Shown piece by piece: positions 63,871 to 64,000 of a stretch of 64,000 bases of DNA. How positions within the stretch are numbered: position 1 is the stretch's first letter; every line of letters begins with the position of its first letter. The translations under genes were made by a program, and so were the position numbers. The stretch comes from Ligula intestinalis (taxonomy: Eukaryota > Platyhelminthes > Cestoda > Diphyllobothriidea > Diphyllobothriidae). The stretch lies in assembly GCA_036362985.1 (NCBI GenBank), contig JAYGXS010000002.1:98138870-98202869 (forward strand), given 5' to 3'. The notes beneath the pieces are model-generated. The model was not told where the DNA came from and searched no databases. It saw only the letters and a program-made list of their open reading frames with translations.

Positions 63871-64000
63871 TCTTCATATGTTCTTTGTCTCGTCAGTTTC
63901 GACCGGGAATCGAACTCAGACGCTCTACTCATATAATAAGAATACCACAGGCATAATGCAGACTTTTTCATATAAAACGTTGCAACTTGCACAACAATTA

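Noticed and set aside
1..64000. CRISPR arrays, bacterial operons, rRNA genes
   Set aside because: No regular short direct repeats with spacers, no Shine-Dalgarno-led gene strings and no rRNA-like segment; spliced genes and retroelements show that the DNA is animal.

Overview
The window looks like nuclear DNA of a parasitic flatworm. The retroelement mix fits a diphyllobothriid-type tapeworm best (Penelope-like elements with GIY-YIG endonucleases, CR1/Jockey-like LINEs, an RTE with a craniofacial-development-protein-2-like endonuclease, tRNA-derived SINEs), but the taxon is an inference. The DNA is AT-rich and intron-rich. Two 10-N assembly gaps occur, at 4198-4207 and 43691-43700.

The only host gene I can identify with confidence is a minus-strand HYOU1 (GRP170/ORP150) orthologue, the large Hsp70-family chaperone of the endoplasmic reticulum. 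I traced 20 consecutive coding exons from the ATG at 40966 down to 9275. Every junction has GT/AG ends and matching codon phase, giving 2890 nt (about 963 residues). The first exon carries a clear signal peptide. Exons 1-9 (40966-34017) and the start of exon 10 build the ATPase domain; the rest of exon 10 and exons 11-13 (23329-22260) build the substrate-binding beta domain and the start of the linker; exons 13-15 are the low-complexity linker; exons 15-18 are the alpha-helical lid; exons 19-20 are a Thr/Glu/Pro-rich tail. The stop codon and any ER-retention tetrapeptide were not found in the window. Intron size ranges from 33 nt at the 5' end to 10.6 kb, and the large introns are packed with mobile elements.

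Layout: 1-9.2 kb holds Penelope-like fragments, a foldback element and the probable 3' side of the gene; 9.2-41 kb is HYOU1 with nested repeats (a Jockey-like RT at 17.3-18.7 kb, an inverted Penelope pair at 23.8-26.0 kb, a Penelope element with intact YVDD at 27.6-29.1 kb, inverted SINE-like copies at 30.6-31.3 kb, a near-perfect palindrome at 32.0-32.65 kb, a foldback element at 33.1-33.7 kb); 41.6-43.2 kb is an 803-bp direct tandem duplication; 43.2-55.6 kb is a LINE graveyard with two fairly long elements diverging from about 51.8 kb; 56.4-57.7 kb carries an unrecognised minus-strand reading region that may be a second host gene; 58-60 kb has RTE, CR1 and Penelope fragments; 60.3-64 kb is mostly SINEs and one chimeric Penelope fragment.

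The most unusual features are structural: a dispersed family of hammerhead-ribozyme-like cores followed by a shared tail, repeatedly arranged as inverted pairs; a 233-bp-arm palindrome whose arms differ only by a 2-nt indel; and a hammerhead-like hairpin nested inside a foldback transposon. I see no rRNA genes, CRISPR arrays or prokaryotic operons.
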